In this document: piece after piece, positions 1 through 10,527 of the stretch
Numbering within the stretch: position 1 is the stretch's first letter
Layout of the letters: each line of letters starts with the position of its first letter
NCBI RefSeq assembly: GCF_035946055.1
Contig: NZ_CP108364.1
Coordinates: forward strand, 5,828,001 to 5,892,000
Reading direction: 5' to 3'
Length of the DNA: 64,000 bases
DNA from: Streptomyces sp. NBC_01341
GTDB taxonomy: Bacteria; Actinomycetota; Actinomycetes; Streptomycetales; Streptomycetaceae
Program-made: the position numbers and the translations under genes
The notes under the pieces: model-generated
The model's input: the letters and a program-made list of their open reading frames with translations, nothing else
What the model was told of the DNA's origin: nothing
Database searches by the model: none

Positions 1-468
1 GCCGAGAACCGCCTGCGTGCACCGCCGGTGCACCTCCTCGGCCCGCTGGAGCAGCGCGTAGTGCCCGTTGACGATCTCGGTGTGGATCTCCTCGGTCACG
101 GACACGAACGGCACCTCACGGTGCAGCTGGACCAGCGGGAGCCCCGCCGTCCGCGCCGCGTCCACGATCGCCGCGGGCAGCACCTCGAAACGCGGACCGA
201 GCTCCACCACCAGTGCGGCGATGCCCCGGTCCGCCAGCCTGCGGACGTAGGCACGCTGCTCGGCCGGCCGGGTCCCGAGTCCGAGGCCCGTCATGAGCAG
301 CAGCTCCCCGCCCTTGAGGAGCGCGGGGATGTTCGGCGCCTCACCGGCGTGCACCCAGCGCACCGAGCGGTCCAGCCGGTCCTCGCACGTGAGCACCTCC
401 GGGAGTCCGCCGCGGAGCCCGGGCAGCTCCAGCGCCCGCCGTACGGTGATCCCGCCTTCTTGTTCCAC
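1..468 (-). CDS. PucR-family transcriptional regulator, 3' part missing
   Basis: This is the N-terminal 156 codons of a minus-strand gene that runs off the left edge. The GTG at 468-466 is chosen because it opens the frame and has GGAG six bases upstream. The visible protein has the PucR N-terminal domain pattern: VRRALELPGL near the start, then an LLMTGLGLGT strand, then LPAAIVDAARTAGLPLVQLH and VTEEIHTEIV. In this family the domain binds a small ligand, and a C-terminal helix-turn-helix, not visible here, binds DNA. Many members control purine or nitrogen catabolism, but nothing in this window fixes the target. It is separated by about 100 bases from the co-directional FAD oxidase, so the two could be unrelated. 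Confidence 0.8.
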   Translation of the reverse strand, partial: MEQEGGITVRRALELPGLRGGLPEVLTCEDRLDRSVRWVHAGEAPNIPALLKGGELLLMTGLGLGTRPAEQRAYVRRLADRGIAALVVELGPRFEVLPAAIVDAARTAGLPLVQLHREVPFVSVTEEIHTEIVNGHYALLQRAEEVHRRCTQAVLG

Positions 469-566
469 TGGCTCCGGCCTCGTGCTTCCACTCGTGCGCC
501 CGCGCGCTCGGGAACGTGAGACGTGAACGCCCCGGTCAGGAAGCTACCGGGTGCCGCCCGGGAGCG

Positions 567-1964
567 TCACACCACGGCCACCGCGGGCTTCACGTTGTGG
601 TTCAGACGGAAGACGTTGTCCGGGTCGTAGTGCGCCTTCACCGCGGCCAGCCGCTCGTAGGCCCGCTCACCGAAACCGGCGACGACCCGTTCCTGCCCCT
701 CGCGCCCGATGAAGTTGAGGTACACGGCGCCGCCGGCCCACGGCATCATCGAGCCCCGCACCCTGCGCACCCACTGCCTGGCGCGCTCGTCGTCCGCCTC
801 GCTCTCCCAGACGCCGAAGGGGTGCACGGCCCAAGGGGAGGAGCGCCAGGGCAGCGGGTAGTCGGCGGCGCCCCTCGCCACCGCGCCACCCATCGGGAAG
901 AGCACGTGCTGCGAATTCGAGGGGACGGGCAGCGTGGCCGCGCCGGCGCAGTAGGCCGCGACCGCCTCGTCGGGCAAGCCGTTCAGATACTCGGCCGACC
1001 AGTAGTTCCGCAACCCGGGCGGGTCGTCCAGCATGCACTGCAGGTCCGCGTAACCGACCGCGTCGACGATCTCCGCCTCGTGATCCAGCGCCAGCAGGGG
1101 TGTGGCGACCTCGCGGGCCTCCGACACCGTACCGGCGAAGGTGATCAGGGCCGCGCAGACGAGGTGGCCCACCAGCTCCGCGGGCACCCACTCCTCGGGC
1201 GGACCGGTGATGTAGATGCAGGCGCCGCCCGCCTCGTCCGGGGCCGACTCCATCACGTCCCGGTACGTACGGACGACGTCGGGACCGCTGTCGGGGCGGA
1301 AAAGCAGCAGCACCATGCTCATCGAGGGCAGCTCGTGGAGCCGCAGCGTGAGGGACGTGACCACGCCGAAGTTCCCGCCGCCGCCGTGCAGGGCCCAGAA
1401 GAGCTCGGGGTTCTCGTCCTCGCTCGCGCGTACGGTCTCCCCGTCCGCCGTCACCACGTCGGCGGCCAGGAGGTTGTCGCAGGCCAGCCCGAACCTGCGC
1501 TCCAGCCACCCCGAGCCGCCGCCCAGGGTGAAGCCGCCGACGCCCGTGGTGGAGACCCGCCCGCCCGTGGTGGCCAGTGCGTGGGGCTGCGTGGCCCGGT
1601 CCAGGTCGCTCATGACGGCGCCCCCGCCGACGCGGGCCGACCGGGAGCCGGGATCGACCGTCACCCGGGACATCCTGCGCAGGTCGACGACCACCCCGCC
1701 GTCGCTGGCGGACATGCCCGCCACGCTGTGGCCGCCTCCGCGCACCGCGACCTCCAGTTCCCGGTCACGGGCGAGGGCGAGAGCGCGCGAGACGTCCGCC
1801 TCGGAGGCGCACTGGGCCACCACCGCGGGTCTGCGGTCGATCATGCTGTTGAAGACGGTACGTGCCCCGTCGTAACCCGGGTCGCCGGGCGCGTGGACCT
1901 CACCGGCGAAACCGGAGCGGAGGGCGGTCAGGGCAGCGTCCGGAAGAGACGTGCGGGGCGTCAT
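567..1964 (-). CDS. FAD-linked oxidase, BBE-like (berberine bridge type)
   Basis: A 465-residue flavoenzyme of the PCMH/berberine-bridge class. The FAD_binding_4 domain fills roughly residues 45-185 and carries RGGGHS; its His79 is the usual 8-alpha-histidyl FAD attachment residue. GGRVSTTGVGGFTLGGGSGWL follows in the FAD-binding loop. The last 30 residues contain YDPDNVFRLNHNVKP, the BBE-domain hallmark. ATG 1964 is chosen over upstream in-frame starts because AAGGGGG lies just before it. Family members oxidise alcohols, sugars or natural-product intermediates with O2; the substrate cannot be read from sequence. No second flavin-linking Cys is obvious (GLACDNLL is not the usual site). No signal peptide is seen, so it is probably cytoplasmic. 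Confidence 0.88.
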   Translation of the reverse strand: MTPRTSLPDAALTALRSGFAGEVHAPGDPGYDGARTVFNSMIDRRPAVVAQCASEADVSRALALARDRELEVAVRGGGHSVAGMSASDGGVVVDLRRMSRVTVDPGSRSARVGGGAVMSDLDRATQPHALATTGGRVSTTGVGGFTLGGGSGWLERRFGLACDNLLAADVVTADGETVRASEDENPELFWALHGGGGNFGVVTSLTLRLHELPSMSMVLLLFRPDSGPDVVRTYRDVMESAPDEAGGACIYITGPPEEWVPAELVGHLVCAALITFAGTVSEAREVATPLLALDHEAEIVDAVGYADLQCMLDDPPGLRNYWSAEYLNGLPDEAVAAYCAGAATLPVPSNSQHVLFPMGGAVARGAADYPLPWRSSPWAVHPFGVWESEADDERARQWVRRVRGSMMPWAGGAVYLNFIGREGQERVVAGFGERAYERLAAVKAHYDPDNVFRLNHNVKPAVAVV

Positions 1965-2061
1965 GCTGAGCCCCCTTCGCAGGGCGTGACAGGACCCTTC
2001 CATCGTAGATCCGGCCGCGGAGATCGGCCGTTCCACCGGAGCCCTGTCACGCCCGCGCGGG

Positions 2062-3888
2062 TCAGCCCACGTACGCCCCGCTGGCCGTCAGCCGCAGCGC
2101 AGTGTCGATCAGCGGGACGTGGCTGAACGCCTGCGGGAAGTTCCCGACCTGGCGCTGGAGCCCGGAGTCCCATTCCTCGGCCAGCAGGCCGAGGTCGTTG
2201 CGCAGGGACAGCAGCTTCTCGAAGAGCCTGCGCGCCTCGTCGACCCGGCCGATCATCGCCAGGTCGTCCGCCAGCCAGAACGAGCAGGCCAGGAACGCGC
2301 CCTCGTCGCCCTCCAGGCCGTCCACGCCCGCCTCGTCGCCGTCGGTCGGATAGCGCAGGACGAACCCGTCCTCGGTGGACAGCTCGCGCTGGATCGCCTC
2401 GATGGTCCCGATGACCCGCTTGTCGTCCGGCGGCAGGAAGCCCATCTGAGGGATCAGCAGGAGCGAGGCGTCCAGCTCCTTCGACCCGTAGGACTGGGTG
2501 AAGGTGTTGCGCTCGGGGTCGTACCCGCGCTCGCAGACGTCCCGGTGGATGTCGTCGCGCAACTGGTGCCAGCGCTCCAGCGGCCCCTCCGCGTCACCCG
2601 ACTCGATCAGCTTGATGGTGCGGTCCACCGCGACCCAGGCCATCACCTTGGAGTGCACGAAGTGGCGGCGCGGCCCGCGCACCTCCCAGATGCCCTCGTC
2701 CGGCTCCTCCCAGTGCTTCTCCAGGTACTCGATCAGCTTGAGCTGGAGGCCCATCGCGTAGTCGTTGCGCGTCAGGCCCGTCATGTGCGCCAGGTGGAGC
2801 GCCTCGGTGACCTCGCCGTAGACGTCGAGCTGCAGCTGGTTCGCCGCGCCGTTGCCGACCCGGACGGGGCCGGAGTTCTCGTAGCCGGGCAGCCAGTCCA
2901 GTTCCGCCTCGCCGAGCTCCCGCTCACCCGCGATGCCGTACATGATCTGCAGGTTCTCCGGGTCGCCGGCGACTGCCCGCAGCAGCCACTCGCGCCAGGC
3001 GCGGGCCTCCTCGCGGTAGCCCGTGCGCAGCAGCGAGGACAGTGTGATGGCCGCGTCGCGCAACCAGGTGTAGCGGTAGTCCCAGTTGCGGGAGCCGCCG
3101 ATGTCCTCGGGCAGGGAGGTGGTCGGCGCGGCCACGATGCCGCCGGTGGGCGCGTAGGTGAGCGCCTTCAGCGTGATCAGCGAGCGGACGACCGCCTCGC
3201 GGTAGGGGCCGTGATAGGTGCACTGCTCGACCCACTCGCGCCAGAAGTTCCCGGTCGCCTCCAGGGACGACTCCGGTTCCGGCATGGCGGGCGGCTCGTG
3301 GTGCGAGGGCTGCCAGCTGATCGTGAAGGCGATCCGGTCGCCGGGAGCGACGGTGAAGTCGGAGTACGTCGTCAGGTTCTGGCCGTACGTCTCGGCGTCG
3401 GTGTCCAGCCACACCGAATCGGGGCCCGCGACGGCGACCGTACGGCCGTCGACCTTGTGGACCCAGGGGGTGACCCGCCCGTAGCTGAACCGCATCCGGA
3501 GCTCCGAGCGCATGGGGACGCGGCCGCTCACTCCCTCCACGATGCGGATCAGCTGGGGAGCGCCGTCACGGGGCGGCATGAAATCCGTCACGCGGACCGT
3601 GCCGCGGGACGTGTCCCACTCCGATTCCAGGATGAGGGAGTCGCCGCGATACCGGCGCCGGTCCGCCGCCGGCGCCGGAGCGCCTTCGGGACGGGCGGGT
3701 CCCAGCCGCCAGAAACCGTGTTCCTCGGTGCCGAGAAGCCCGGCGAAAATTGCATGGGAATCGAAGCGAGGCAGGCACAGCCAGTCCGCTGTGCCGTCCC
3801 GGCAGACCAGGGCTGCGGTCTGCATGTCTCCGATGAGTGCGTAATCCTCGATGCGCCCGGCCACGTGCGTCTCCAGTCGAACGGCCAT
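2062..3888 (-). CDS. GH15 family glycoside hydrolase (trehalase/glucoamylase-like)
   Basis: A 608-residue protein with the glycoside hydrolase family 15 layout: an N-terminal beta-sandwich (starting RIEDYALIGDMQTAALV), then an alpha/alpha barrel. The barrel contains TTSLPEDIGGSRNWDYRYTW, the family signature around the catalytic acid, and LLAEEWDSG near the C-terminus with the second catalytic glutamate. The family hydrolyses alpha-glucosidic links. The closest known actinobacterial branch includes trehalases, so trehalose breakdown is a fair inference but glucoamylase or dextran activity is not excluded. No signal peptide, so cytoplasmic. It starts at ATG 3888 and is divergent from pyrG. Confidence 0.88.
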   Translation of the reverse strand: MAVRLETHVAGRIEDYALIGDMQTAALVCRDGTADWLCLPRFDSHAIFAGLLGTEEHGFWRLGPARPEGAPAPAADRRRYRGDSLILESEWDTSRGTVRVTDFMPPRDGAPQLIRIVEGVSGRVPMRSELRMRFSYGRVTPWVHKVDGRTVAVAGPDSVWLDTDAETYGQNLTTYSDFTVAPGDRIAFTISWQPSHHEPPAMPEPESSLEATGNFWREWVEQCTYHGPYREAVVRSLITLKALTYAPTGGIVAAPTTSLPEDIGGSRNWDYRYTWLRDAAITLSSLLRTGYREEARAWREWLLRAVAGDPENLQIMYGIAGERELGEAELDWLPGYENSGPVRVGNGAANQLQLDVYGEVTEALHLAHMTGLTRNDYAMGLQLKLIEYLEKHWEEPDEGIWEVRGPRRHFVHSKVMAWVAVDRTIKLIESGDAEGPLERWHQLRDDIHRDVCERGYDPERNTFTQSYGSKELDASLLLIPQMGFLPPDDKRVIGTIEAIQRELSTEDGFVLRYPTDGDEAGVDGLEGDEGAFLACSFWLADDLAMIGRVDEARRLFEKLLSLRNDLGLLAEEWDSGLQRQVGNFPQAFSHVPLIDTALRLTASGAYVG

Positions 3889-4302
3889 GTCGCCCCGCAG
3901 GGCGCTTACTGCTGGTCAAGGGGTCGTTGTAATCGAACCGACGAGCTCTTGCGCGGGTGAGCGGGCTGGGGTGGTGCCGCTGGGCCGGCCAACTCGGCAG
4001 CGAGTGTCCGAGCAGGATACGACGCACCTGGGAGATCCGCGCGCCTGCCCACATGTTGTCCGTCGCCCGGCACGGGCGAATGGGTGGGACCTGAAACGGA
4101 CGTGGTGATCTTGTGTCCGTCGCCGGGTAGGCATGGCCGGAAGCAGCCTCTCCCCGTCGCTGTTACCCTGGTAGCCCGTGGACCGGTGGTCGTCCCGTCA
4201 GTGGACGAGGCCCCCGAACCGCAGCGACGGCACCGACGGAGATCTCCGTCCGGGACGCCGGTACGCACCTCACGATCGCGACCACGGGAGCCCCCTTTGG
4301 CT
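3889..4302. other. Divergent intergenic region GH15 / pyrG
   Basis: About 410 bases between two divergent starts. Long ORFs cross it on both strands, but they have no ribosome site, no recognisable domain and poor codon bias, so I call no gene. It must hold the promoters of both neighbours. GGAG at 4287-4290 is the likely pyrG ribosome site. No strong hairpin or riboswitch was recognised. Confidence 0.5.
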
Positions 4303-5973
<1,671 letters not shown>

Positions 5974-5987
5974 GGCGATACGGTTGA

Positions 5988-6023
5988 CCGGGGTACGGAT
6001 CCTTCACCGGATGCGTGCCCCGG
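5988..6023 (+). terminator. Hairpin after pyrG
   Basis: Arms 5988-6002 and 6009-6023 form a 15-base stem with two mismatches and a six-base loop, followed by TTTCTGTTTG. It sits between the pyrG stop and the ribosome site of the Nudix gene, so it is either a terminator or a partial attenuator of read-through. Confidence 0.55.
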
Positions 6024-6050
6024 TTTCTGTTTGTTCGTGGGAGGACGTAC

Positions 6051-6677
6051 ATGGGTTTCCAGGACACACCCGAGGAGTGGCAGGTCACCGAGACGGTGAC
6101 CCCCTTCACCGGTAACAAGACCAGCGTCCGCACCGACGGCGTCGTCATGCCCGACGGCAGCGTCCACAACCGCGACTACCAGGTCCATCCGGGGTCCGTC
6201 GCCGTGCTCGCGCTCGACGAGGAGGGCCGCGTGCTCGTCCTGCGCCAGTACCGCCATCCCGTGCGCCAGAAGCTGTGGGAGATCCCGGCGGGTCTGCTCG
6301 ACGTCCCGGGCGAGAACCCCCTGCACGCCGCGCAGCGCGAGCTGTACGAGGAGGCGCACGTCAAGGCCGAGGACTGGCGGGTGCTGACCGACGTCTACAC
6401 CACGCCCGGGGGCAGCGACGAGGCCGTGCGCGTCTTTCTCGCGCGTGACCTCTCCGAGGCCGAGGGGGAGCGCTTCGAGGTCTCCGAGGAGGAGGCCGAC
6501 ATGGAGCAGGCCAGGGTGCCCCTGGAGGAGCTCGTGCGGAGCGTGCTGGCGGGCGACCTGCACAACAACTGCCTGGTCGTGGGCGTCCTGTCGCTGACTG
6601 CCGCGCTCGCCGGTGACGGGGTGGACTCGCTGCGCCCGGCCGAGGCGCCCTGGCCGGCCCGGCCGTTCGAGGCCTGA
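6051..6677 (+). CDS. Nudix hydrolase, ADP-ribose pyrophosphatase type
   Basis: A 208-residue Nudix hydrolase. The Nudix box is at about residues 82-104 and matches G-x5-E-x7-RE-L-x-EE (GLLDVPGENPL, RELYEEAHV); the usual Gly after EE-x is His here, as in several ADPR-pyrophosphatase subfamilies. VLRQYRHPVRQKLWEIPAG before the box is typical of ADP-ribose and nucleoside-diphosphate-sugar pyrophosphatases. ATG 6051 is chosen for GGGAGGA six bases upstream. It would hydrolyse ADP-ribose to AMP and ribose-5-phosphate in the cytoplasm, a function that suits a chromosome with the ADP-ribose genes found 11 kb downstream. Substrate is inferred. Confidence 0.88.
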   Translation: MGFQDTPEEWQVTETVTPFTGNKTSVRTDGVVMPDGSVHNRDYQVHPGSVAVLALDEEGRVLVLRQYRHPVRQKLWEIPAGLLDVPGENPLHAAQRELYEEAHVKAEDWRVLTDVYTTPGGSDEAVRVFLARDLSEAEGERFEVSEEEADMEQARVPLEELVRSVLAGDLHNNCLVVGVLSLTAALAGDGVDSLRPAEAPWPARPFEA

Positions 6678-6708
6678 CGCCCCGTCCGTCGCCGGGGAGG
6701 CGCCTCGC

Positions 6709-6737
6709 GCCCGCCGCGGGGCACAGCCGCGGCGGGC
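6709..6737 (+). terminator. Hairpin after Nudix gene
   Basis: Perfect 11-base inverted repeat (6709-6719 with 6727-6737) around a seven-base loop, 32 bases after the Nudix stop. There is no T-run, as is common for Streptomyces terminators. Confidence 0.55.
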
Positions 6738-6878
6738 CCGATCGTATGAAACGCTGATGCGATCGAGGGACGTTTCCGCCCTGCGCGGCAGTGATCGTCC
6801 GCACCACTGAACTACGCTCGAAAGGCCCCGACCGGACTTCCGGCGGGCAACCGCGTGCAGCGAAGTGGAGCGTGGCCC

Positions 6879-8951
6879 GTGACCGACCAGGCGGTGGACA
6901 CCAGCATCCCGGCCGGACCGGCCCGGACGGCGGGAGCCGAGCAGTCGTCCGACGCCGCCACGGTCCAATTCTTCGGGCGCGAAAGAGAGTTGAGGGCCCT
7001 TCAGGAGGACATCGAGCGGGCCGGTCTGGACACCCTGGCCGGCCGCAAGGCGCCACGCGCCAGGGTCCTGCTGATCGCCGGGCGGCCCGGATCCGGACGC
7101 TCCGCTCTCGCCGCCGAACTCGCCCGCAGGCTCGCCGAGCCGGGCGGCTATCCGGACGGGGTGTTCCGGGTCGCCCTCACCGACTCGGGGGGCGAGCGCG
7201 TTCCCGCGGAACGCACCGCGCGCCGGCTCCTGGACCAGCTCTCGGTCGTGGCCCCGCCCGGAGCCGGGGAGGACGAGCTGTCGGAGATGGTCCGCGAGGC
7301 CTTCGCCGTACGCCGTGCCGTGATCCTGCTCGACGACGCCGTGGACGCCGAGCAGGTCGACCCCCTGCTGCCGGACAACCCGGACTGTCTGGTCGTGGCG
7401 ACGGCCACCGGCCCGCTCACCGGAATCCCCGACGTCCGCCCGTGCACCATCGGCGGGATGGACGCCGCCTCCGCCGTTCAGTTGCTCGCCCGCACCATCG
7501 GCCAGGTCCGCATCACCGTCGACCCGCGGGCCGCCGAGACACTCACCGAGGAGTGCGGAGGCCAGCCGGCCGCCCTGATCCTGATCGCGGGCTGGCTCGC
7601 CGCCCGGCCCGGGGCCTCCGTCGCCGACGTCACCAAGCAACTGAGCGACCAGCAGGAGGACTCCGAACAGCCCTCCGGGACGCGGCCGCTGGCGCGGGCG
7701 TTCCGGCTGGTCCACGATTCGCTGCCGCCGGCCGCCGCCTCGACACTGCGGATGCTCGCCCTCGCACCCGCGGGCATGGCCGACGCCCACACGGCCTCGG
7801 CCCTCGCCGGATCATCCGTGTCGGCGGCCGCCACCACCCTCGACGACTTCGTCCGGCTGGGGCTGCTGCGGACGGACGGCGCCGGTCCGGAGCAGTACGA
7901 ACTGCCGGGCTGCCTCGCACCGCTGGTGCGCGCGATGCTGGAGGAGCGGGAGCGGCCCGCGGAGATCCAGCTGGCCCGGGCCAGGATGCTGGAGCGCACC
8001 GTGCGCCGGCTCCAGGCCTGCCGCGCGGTCACCGAGCCCGAGGACTCCCCGGCGCGCCGCAAGCTCGCGGGGCTGCCGCGCTCGCTCCGCTTCCCCGATC
8101 CCGAGTCGGCCGCCGCCTGGCTGCGGATCCGCGAACCCGCCCTCGTGGCCTCCGCTCGGCTTGCGGTGCGGGACGGAGACCTCGACACCCTCGCCCGCCG
8201 ACTGGTGGCGGCGCTCGTCCGCGCTCTCGCCGTGCACCGAGGCACCGAGGACGCCGCCCCCGTGCTCTACGGGCTGCACGGCCTGGTCCTCGATGTGGCC
8301 GAGCGCCGTGATCTGCCCAGGGAGAAGGCCGCGGCCCTGCTCAACCTCGCCGATCTGGACGCCAGGACCGGCCGGACCCGGGAGGCGCTGGCCCGCTACC
8401 GGGCCGCACTGGACGCCGGGCGCGCCGCGAACGACCTCTACGCGACCGGCAGGGCGATGGAGTCCGCAGGCGGGGCCTACGCGGAGCTGGGTGACTTCAG
8501 CCGGGCCTCCGACTGGTACGGCAGGGCCCTCGCGCAGCGGCTCGGCCAGGGGGAGCGGGCCGACGAGGCGAGGCTCTACGGGCGGCTGGGAGCCGTCCAC
8601 ACATACGCCGGACGCTACGGCGAGGCCCTGCGGAACTGGCGCGCGTCGGCCGCGGGCCACCGGAGGCTGGGAGACCTGCCGGCCCAGGCGCGGGCCCTCA
8701 GTGAGGCCGCGCGGGTGCAGGAGTACGCGGGCAGGCCGCAGGAGTCGCTGCACACCTGCCGCGAGGCGGTCGACCTGGCCCGCCGGGCGGGTGACGTGCG
8801 GCTTCAGGCGGCACTGGAGCTGAGGCTGGCGGACACCCTGGACCGGCTCGGGGATCCGGCTGCGGCCCGGCTGCACCGGGCTGCGGCCGAGAGGCTGCTG
8901 GGAGAAGACGGGGCAGCCTGCGAAATCCGTAGTACTTCGCTGGAAAGTTAA
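6879..8951 (+). CDS. NTPase with TPR repeats (STAND/NB-ARC-like)
   Basis: A 690-residue protein with a P-loop NTPase in its first third and tetratricopeptide-like helices in its last third. FFGRERELRAL (about 31-41) is the entry motif of STAND/AAA ATPases. GRPGSGRS (68-75) is Walker A and AVILLDD (147-153) is Walker B. A winged-helix-like middle follows. From about residue 490 there are repeated A-x2-Y/L-L-x2-L-A patterns typical of TPRs. The architecture is that of SARP/LuxR-type signalling ATPases without a DNA-binding domain. The function is not known. GTG 6879 is chosen with GGAG eight bases upstream. It precedes ald with a 134-base gap. Confidence 0.75.
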   Translation: MTDQAVDTSIPAGPARTAGAEQSSDAATVQFFGRERELRALQEDIERAGLDTLAGRKAPRARVLLIAGRPGSGRSALAAELARRLAEPGGYPDGVFRVALTDSGGERVPAERTARRLLDQLSVVAPPGAGEDELSEMVREAFAVRRAVILLDDAVDAEQVDPLLPDNPDCLVVATATGPLTGIPDVRPCTIGGMDAASAVQLLARTIGQVRITVDPRAAETLTEECGGQPAALILIAGWLAARPGASVADVTKQLSDQQEDSEQPSGTRPLARAFRLVHDSLPPAAASTLRMLALAPAGMADAHTASALAGSSVSAAATTLDDFVRLGLLRTDGAGPEQYELPGCLAPLVRAMLEERERPAEIQLARARMLERTVRRLQACRAVTEPEDSPARRKLAGLPRSLRFPDPESAAAWLRIREPALVASARLAVRDGDLDTLARRLVAALVRALAVHRGTEDAAPVLYGLHGLVLDVAERRDLPREKAAALLNLADLDARTGRTREALARYRAALDAGRAANDLYATGRAMESAGGAYAELGDFSRASDWYGRALAQRLGQGERADEARLYGRLGAVHTYAGRYGEALRNWRASAAGHRRLGDLPAQARALSEAARVQEYAGRPQESLHTCREAVDLARRAGDVRLQAALELRLADTLDRLGDPAAARLHRAAAERLLGEDGAACEIRSTSLES

Positions 8952-9085
8952 TGCTTTGTAAGGCTGGACAGCGAGAAGTCCTTCATTAATGATGGCTCTG
9001 CCGCACATCCCTGCGGTGTCCCCCTTTGTGCTTGGTTCATGCGGGTTCACCCTGCTATGCCCGAGCACCATCCGAGCCAAGGACC

Positions 9086-10210
9086 GTGATCGACGTGAAG
9101 GTCGGCATCCCCCGCGAAGTCAAGAACAACGAGTTCCGGGTGGCGATCACCCCCGCCGGAGTGCATGAGCTCGTCCGTCACGGCCACCAGGTCCTCGTCG
9201 AGCAGCACGCCGGTGAGGGGTCGTCCATCCCGGACGCGGAGTACGTCGCCGCCGGCGCACGGATCCTGCCCACCGCCGACGAGGTCTGGGCCGCAGCCGA
9301 CCTGCTGCTCAAGGTCAAGGAGCCGGTCGCCGAGGAGTACCACCGCCTCCGCAAGGGGCAGACGCTCTTCACCTACCTCCACCTCGCCGCCTCCCGCGAG
9401 TGCACGGACGCCCTGATCGAGTCCGGGACGACCGCCATCGCGTACGAGACCGTCGAGACCGCGACCCGCGCGCTGCCGCTGCTCGCCCCGATGTCCGAGG
9501 TCGCGGGCCGCCTCGCCCCGCAGGTCGGTGCCTACCACCTCATGCGCTCGGTCGGCGGGCGCGGTGTGCTCCCCGGCGGCGTCCCCGGCACGGGGTCGGC
9601 CAGGGCCGTCGTGATCGGTGGCGGTGTCTCCGGCTGGAACGCCACACAGATCGCCGTCGGGCTCGGCTTCCACGTCACGCTGCTCGACCGGGACATCAAC
9701 AAGCTGCGCGAGGCCGACAAGATCTTCGGCACCAAGGTGCGGACGGTCGTCTCCAACGCCCTCGAACTCGAGAAGGCCGTCGTCGAGGCCGACCTCGTCG
9801 TGGGCGCCGTGCTGATCCCCGGCGCGAAGGCCCCGAAGCTGGTCACCAACGAGCTGGTCGCCAAGATGAAGCCCGGAAGTGTTCTTGTCGACATCGCGAT
9901 CGACCAGGGAGGCTGCTTCGAGGACTCGCATCCGACGACGCACGCCGAGCCGACCTTCATGGTCCATGACTCGGTCTTCTACTGTGTCGCGAACATGCCG
10001 GGTGCGGTCCCGAACACCTCCACCTACGCGCTCACCAACGCCACGCTGCCGTACATCCTGGAGCTCGCCAACCGTGGCTGGGCCGATGCCCTGCGGCGTG
10101 ACGCGGCACTGGCCAAGGGCCTCAACACCCATGACGGCCAGGTGGTTTACCGCGAGGTCGCCGAGGCGCACGGTCTCGACCACGTCGAACTGAGCACGCT
10201 CCTCGGCTGA
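9086..10210 (+). CDS. ald: Alanine dehydrogenase
   Basis: NAD-dependent interconversion of L-alanine with pyruvate and ammonia. The 374-residue protein begins VKVGIPREVKNNEFRVA, the AlaDh/PNT N-terminal signature. KVKEPVAEEY carries the substrate-binding lysine region, LFTYLHLAAS the catalytic His region, and VIGGGVSGWNATQIAVG the NAD-binding Rossmann loop. DIAIDQGGC and NMPGAVPNTS close the active site. GTG 9086 is chosen; a second in-frame GTG at 9095 is possible. A large hairpin follows, so the gene is probably transcribed alone. Confidence 0.97.
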   Translation: MIDVKVGIPREVKNNEFRVAITPAGVHELVRHGHQVLVEQHAGEGSSIPDAEYVAAGARILPTADEVWAAADLLLKVKEPVAEEYHRLRKGQTLFTYLHLAASRECTDALIESGTTAIAYETVETATRALPLLAPMSEVAGRLAPQVGAYHLMRSVGGRGVLPGGVPGTGSARAVVIGGGVSGWNATQIAVGLGFHVTLLDRDINKLREADKIFGTKVRTVVSNALELEKAVVEADLVVGAVLIPGAKAPKLVTNELVAKMKPGSVLVDIAIDQGGCFEDSHPTTHAEPTFMVHDSVFYCVANMPGAVPNTSTYALTNATLPYILELANRGWADALRRDAALAKGLNTHDGQVVYREVAEAHGLDHVELSTLLG

Positions 10211-10231
10211 GCGGTCAACCCTCCGGGTCAA

Positions 10232-10282
10232 CCTCATGCGTCCGGCCGGACCTTGCCCAGCAAGGTCCGGCCGGACGCATGA
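10232..10282. terminator. Large perfect hairpin after ald
   Basis: A perfect 23-base inverted repeat (10232-10254 and 10260-10282) with a five-base loop begins 22 bases after the ald stop. It is symmetric enough to work in both directions and is the strongest hairpin in the left half of the window. It isolates ald from the parA-like operon. Confidence 0.85.
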
Positions 10283-10527
10283 GCGGGCACGGGCCAACTG
10301 GCCGGAGACGTAACCCTCTACCCGTTTTGCACCCTCGTGAAAGGTGCGCCGCGGGCGCTCCACACCCTTGACAGGAGGGTGTTCGATTGCCGACACATCG
10401 GGCCGGGTCCGGCGGATTGTGTTGCTGCGAACCGGTGACACGCCATAGAGTCGCCAATCGTCGGCATGGTGCCACGCTGACCTATCGATAAGTAGTCCTG
10501 GTCACATCCAAGGAGGTAAGACGACTT